Shown here: positions 3,926-6,732 of the stretch, piece after piece
Layout: every line of letters starts with the position of its first letter
How positions within the stretch are numbered: the first letter of the stretch is position 1
Origin: JBBSEZ01 sp038239195
GTDB taxonomy: Bacteria > Planctomycetota > Planctomycetia > Gemmatales > Gemmataceae
Direction: 5' to 3'
Assembly: GCA_038239195.1 (NCBI GenBank)
Contig: JBBSEZ010000507.1
Location: 1-6,732, forward strand
Length of the DNA: 6,732 bases
Translations under genes and position numbers: made by a program
Notes under the pieces: model-generated
The model's database searches: none
Seen by the model: the letters and a program-made list of their open reading frames with translations, nothing else
Told to the model about the DNA's origin: nothing

Positions 3926-5884
3926 ATGCGCGTCAAGACGCACGAGGAGATACTAGTCGATTCGTTGGCGGCCAACGGGGCCGCTGAGGGAACCTGGGCC
4001 ACCCGGACGATCTTCCTGGTAGCGCAGGCGGAGCGTGTTGCTGACCTGATCGATCTGGATCGGGGGCGACTCCGCCCCGACTGGGGTCAGTTGGACGACC
4101 CCCGATACCGTTCGCGAGTCCTTACCTGGGACGCCGCGAAGTGGCAATACTGCGTCAAGATGCTCCAGCCCAAGATGAAGGCGATCAACAACCTGCTCGC
4201 CGCTGGTGGGCAGACCAAGTGCCCCGAATGGGCCGCGCTTGAGCCAAAGCTCACCGTTGCTATGCCGACGGTCGCCCGCAAGGCTATGAAGCTGATCGAG
4301 GTGGAACCGCCCTTTCCGACGCTTTGGCCGTTGGTAGCCAACGACCTCTCCCGCTGCACGTACGCGCGAAACGCCGTCGATTGGGTAGACTCCGAGTGGC
4401 GATACCACAACACGCTGCTCCTCATGGGCTTCTTTTCCTCCTGCAGACTGCCGCTGGCCGACCACGTCAGGCAGGCACTGGCGGAGGCAGCGGCCAAGCC
4501 ACTTGGAATGCGAGGCGTCTTCTTTCGCGTCCCGGAGTTGGCAGGGGAATGCAAGATCGAGGACGCCGAGGTGCGAATCACTCCCCGGACGGGTGGCCTC
4601 ACCCTGTCATGCGAAGCGCTGTCGCCCTTGATCGCAGCCACGGCCGAGGAGTCACGGAAGATCCCGGTCGGCAACGGGATTCTCCACGAAATCATGCCCA
4701 TCGCCAGTGAGTCGTCGGTGCCCTTCTGGGAGTGGGGGGTGGTGACGGGGAGCCAACTGAGAGAGGCGCGGGACGGCGTTTACAAACTCTACGAGAATAC
4801 GATTCTCGCCTACCTTGCCCTGGGCTCCATCGAACAGATCCTCCGCTCCTGGGCGCAGCGGGCAGGGAGGCCGCACATGGAGACGAACGAGACACCCAGC
4901 GACGTCCTGAAGGCCGTCGAGCCCCTGGTCGATGCCGGGGTGCTCACGGCGGTGAAGGAGCTTTACGACAGCAACTCCACGAACCTTCGCAATCGCGTGA
5001 TGCACGGCAACCTCTTGGAGGTGGAGTCGAAGCGCCTCGAAACAGACCTGCCGATCGCCGACTGGAGGCGGTGGGGCTACATGTCAGAGCAATCTGACTC
5101 CTTTGCCCCGACGAACGTGGCGCAGTTCTGCCTGGAGTGCCTGGAGAAGATCGACGCTGACCTGCTTGCCAAAGGCGTCACCCTGGTGCCCGCCGATCTG
5201 TCGTGGGCGACGGGACTTGCTCTCTCGTCGGCAGAGATTGACCTCGGCCTGCGCCTCTCCGTAGATTTCCTGGAGGACAACGGCGAGCCGTGGCGGCTGC
5301 TAATGGGCCGGTACCTGAACGCCCTCTTCCCAGGTCTGAAGCAACTCTGGACCCTTGGTTTCGTCGCGTGGTTGGACAAGCCGTTCCGCCCGTCGCTACC
5401 GCGGTTCATGGCCCTCGGTTTCAGCTTCGAGGCGCTCTTCCGCACGACCGTCCAGTTGCTCGGCGGTGACGTACTCCAGCGCAGCCGCCCGCGGGCCAGG
5501 AAGGTCCTCAAGACCCAGTACCGGATGCTGGACAAGCGCCCGATGAGCATCGCCAACAACGCTGTCCTTGCCCGGCTCGTCCGACATGTGCCGCCGAAGG
5601 ATCAGCATACCGCTGTCGAGATCCTCGAATTGGCGATCAAGGCGCGAAACTCGCTAGCTCACGGCGCGGTCACCGTCTACGACGACCGGACATCCGACGG
5701 GCTGGGCCACATCTTGGTAAAGGCCGGCCAGACGCTGATCACCGCTGGCCTGCACCACCTGATCAGCGAAAGGGCATTCTACAAGTACAAGAACGATCGG
5801 AAGGAGCAGGACGGCTTCACGCTCACTGACTGGCTTTCGGCAGAGAAGGAGATCCACGAATGGATCTGCGCCATCGGGACCTGA
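3926..5884 (+). CDS. Large protein with two HEPN-like RNxxxH motifs, candidate defence ribonuclease
   Basis: A 652-residue soluble protein with no signal peptide or obvious membrane helix. The start ATG has GGGAGGAG 3 bases upstream. Two segments carry the RN-x3-H signature of HEPN RNases: LRNRVMHGN (354-362; R355, N356, H360) and KARNSLAHG (572-580; R574, N575, H579). Each ends a long helix-rich region (about 280-360 and 440-580), as expected for HEPN four-helix bundles. The first also resembles the C-terminal part of DUF4209-type proteins, where an LRNRxxHG motif closes the domain. HEPN pairs form composite RNA-cleaving sites in Cas13, RnlA-like toxins and other abortive-infection proteins. 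Here both lie in one chain without Cas13-like length or a CRISPR array nearby. Residues 1-270 are unassigned, with no P-loop or nuclease motif that I can see. The gene stands alone, near the tRNA-derived island boundary, which suits cargo with a defence role. RNase function is inference; the motifs are short and could mark non-catalytic HEPN folds. Confidence 0.75.
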   Translation: MRVKTHEEILVDSLAANGAAEGTWATRTIFLVAQAERVADLIDLDRGRLRPDWGQLDDPRYRSRVLTWDAAKWQYCVKMLQPKMKAINNLLAAGGQTKCPEWAALEPKLTVAMPTVARKAMKLIEVEPPFPTLWPLVANDLSRCTYARNAVDWVDSEWRYHNTLLLMGFFSSCRLPLADHVRQALAEAAAKPLGMRGVFFRVPELAGECKIEDAEVRITPRTGGLTLSCEALSPLIAATAEESRKIPVGNGILHEIMPIASESSVPFWEWGVVTGSQLREARDGVYKLYENTILAYLALGSIEQILRSWAQRAGRPHMETNETPSDVLKAVEPLVDAGVLTAVKELYDSNSTNLRNRVMHGNLLEVESKRLETDLPIADWRRWGYMSEQSDSFAPTNVAQFCLECLEKIDADLLAKGVTLVPADLSWATGLALSSAEIDLGLRLSVDFLEDNGEPWRLLMGRYLNALFPGLKQLWTLGFVAWLDKPFRPSLPRFMALGFSFEALFRTTVQLLGGDVLQRSRPRARKVLKTQYRMLDKRPMSIANNAVLARLVRHVPPKDQHTAVEILELAIKARNSLAHGAVTVYDDRTSDGLGHILVKAGQTLITAGLHHLISERAFYKYKNDRKEQDGFTLTDWLSAEKEIHEWICAIGT

Positions 5885-5937
5885 TTGGCCTGTGGGCTTC
5901 CCGAGGGATTAGAACAGCACCACTGCGCTGGCGGCAG

Positions 5938-6171
5938 TCACATCCTCTTCGTCGCCTTCGCCCACGCCAGCAGACCGGTCAGCCTGGACCGCAGCTCGCT
6001 CCTCGCCTTCTCGATGTCTTGATCGACGATGCTCTTGATGGCCTCCGGCTTGTGGCCCTCCAACAAGTAGCGCCGACCAAGAGTGCGGTGCCAGGTGACG
6101 AGCTAATTGCAGGCGTCGCGGAACAGGCGAAGGCAGCACGCGGTCTCCGGGCTGCCGTGGGGATCGCGGGT
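5938..6171 (-). pseudogene. Decayed coding remnant with an in-frame amber stop
   Basis: On the minus strand, the frame ending at TGA 5940-5938 encodes a protein-like C-terminus: GRRYLLEGHKPEAIKSI, then DQDIEKARSELRSR, then LTGLLAWAKATKRM, which looks like a long amphipathic charged helix. Upstream in the same frame, after a TAG at 6105-6103, coding-like sequence continues (HGSPETACCLRLFRDACN) until a TGA at 6174-6172, beyond which nothing coherent is seen. I see no start codon with a ribosome-binding site. It reads as the broken 3' part of a gene whose 5' part has been lost. I do not recognise the family. It lies between the HEPN-type gene and the island end. Confidence 0.4.
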
Positions 6172-6593
6172 TCACGCAGCAGGATCCCACGACTGATTCG
6201 CCGGCCGCGCCGTGATCTTCGGGCCGCTCTCGCACCTGGTCCCACAATGCCGACCAGGGTGGGCGGACGACCGCTGCCCGCGCCGTGGACTGATTCGACG
6301 GAATCGCCGGAGCCTGGACCAAAGTGGACTGAATCGATAAAACTTGATGGGAAAACCTGGAAGATCTGGAAATCGGCGTCCCTAGCCAAAGACGCAAGTC
6401 ATTACTGGAAAAGGCGTTCAGATTTTCTATGCAGTCAACGGGCGATGTGCAAGCTCCCTTCGTGGGTTGCAGCAACTTGCAGCAGAATTCATGAAAACCT
6501 TGCTTAAACACTGAAATTCTTGTAGAATGTGGAAAGTGATAAGTGGTTGAATCGCAAGGAATTACGCTGTTTTTCGATGATAGGCCGCGTTAA
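6172..6593. other. Gene-poor stretch next to the tRNA-derived junction
   Basis: About 420 bases without a supportable gene. Open frames exist on both strands, but none has a good ribosome-binding site or family-like translation. From roughly 6320 onward the base composition is visibly richer in A and T than the neighbouring genes, as is common at the ends of integrated elements. It contains the TTGCAGCA direct repeat described separately. Confidence 0.5.
6467..6484. repeat. Two tandem TTGCAGCA copies, 10-bp period
   Basis: TTGCAGCA occurs at 6467-6474 and again at 6477-6484, separated by AC, so the copies face the same side of the helix. They lie about 110 bases from the tRNA junction. Short direct repeats at this distance can be arm-type binding sites of tyrosine recombinases, but two copies may be chance. 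Confidence 0.3.
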
Positions 6594-6634
<41 letters not shown>

Positions 6635-6640
6635 CGTCGA

Positions 6641-6674
6641 GGCTCGCTGTCAGGAGATGACAGCGAGCCTTTTT
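6641..6674 (+). terminator. Intrinsic terminator downstream of the tRNA-Pro fragment
   Basis: GGCTCGCTGTCA (6641-6652), loop GGAGA, and TGACAGCGAGCC (6658-6669) form a perfect 12-bp stem followed directly by five T residues (6670-6674). It starts 6 bases after the tRNA discriminator position and is best read as the original terminator of the host tRNA gene, left in place at the island junction. Confidence 0.85.
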
Positions 6675-6709
6675 CGTTGACAGGCCACTCCGAAGCGAAA
6701 AAGGGCGAG

Positions 6710-6730
6710 CCGCCGGGCTTGCCCCGGCGG
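6710..6730 (-). terminator. GC-rich hairpin at window edge, possible terminator of a minus-strand gene
   Basis: CCGCCGGG (6710-6717), a 5-base loop, and CCCGGCGG (6723-6730) form a perfect 8-bp stem. On the minus strand it is followed by CTCGCCC and then a run of five T residues (6703-6699), so it could end transcription arriving from beyond the window. The seven-base gap before the T run makes this tentative. Confidence 0.35.
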
Positions 6731-6732
6731 AG

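Noticed and set aside
2984..3943. 319-residue minus-strand open frame as a single gene
   Set aside because: Only its last 95 residues look like a protein and they have their own GTG with GGAGG. The upstream part crosses the zinc-ribbon frame and the hairpins and is antisense shadow.
3926..5884. Cas13-type effector
   Set aside because: Two RNxxxH motifs are shared, but the protein is about half the usual length, there is no CRISPR array in the window and no other Cas13-like segment is recognisable.
3482..6105. Amber codon reassignment, suggested by two TAG stops inside coding-like frames
   Set aside because: TAG is the normal stop of the transposase tail and of the 101-residue gene in the same window, so ordinary gene decay is the simpler explanation.
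5860..6507. 215-residue plus-strand and 200-residue minus-strand (5909-6511) open frames
   Set aside because: Neither has a convincing ribosome-binding site or protein-like composition throughout. The only coding-like signal here is in the third minus frame, which is broken.

Overview
This is a GC-rich bacterial window of accessory character. The mix of gene types, an IS630-type transposase tail and the GC-rich codon use suggest a planctomycete (Gemmata-like) chromosome. That placement is an inference from style, not from a marker gene. The window reads as the distal end of an integrated genomic island. Near its right edge lies the 3' half of a tRNA-Pro(GGG) gene (6594-6634) with no 5' half, followed by a strong intrinsic terminator (6641-6674). 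This is the scar expected where an element has integrated into the anticodon loop of a tRNA gene.

Left part (1-2216). The last 19 codons of an IS630-type transposase run into a minus-strand operon. In transcription order the operon is: a 101-residue protein of unknown function (2111-1806), an XRE-type repressor (1795-1430), an ImmA/IrrE zinc metallopeptidase with a C-terminal chagasin-like (I42) cysteine-peptidase-inhibitor domain (1426-401), and the N-terminal half of a papain-like C1 cysteine peptidase (404-57). The last gene overlaps the metallopeptidase by ATGA and is cut off by the insertion sequence before its catalytic His and Asn. Upstream of the operon, a sigma70-like promoter (TTGATT-N17-TAGGAT) overlaps one arm of a perfect 12-bp inverted repeat, which is a likely repressor operator. 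A repressor, a peptidase able to cleave repressors, a cysteine-peptidase inhibitor and a cysteine peptidase in one operon suggest a stress- or phage-triggered effector system. In this copy the effector has been disabled.

Middle part (2217-3925). Here there is a divergent 150-residue protein with a Lys-rich tail (2381-2833), a 95-residue minus-strand protein starting at GTG (3271-2984), and a small zinc-ribbon gene interrupted by one in-frame amber codon (3482-3682). Three hairpins built on the same CCCCAGC/GCTGGGG core lie in the spacers.

Right part (3926-6732). A single 652-residue gene carries two separated RN-x3-H motifs (residues 355-360 and 574-579), a candidate tandem-HEPN ribonuclease and plausible defence cargo. 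It is followed by a decayed minus-strand coding remnant with a second amber stop, about 420 bases with no convincing gene and lower GC, the tRNA fragment, its terminator and another hairpin at the window edge. No integrase is visible.
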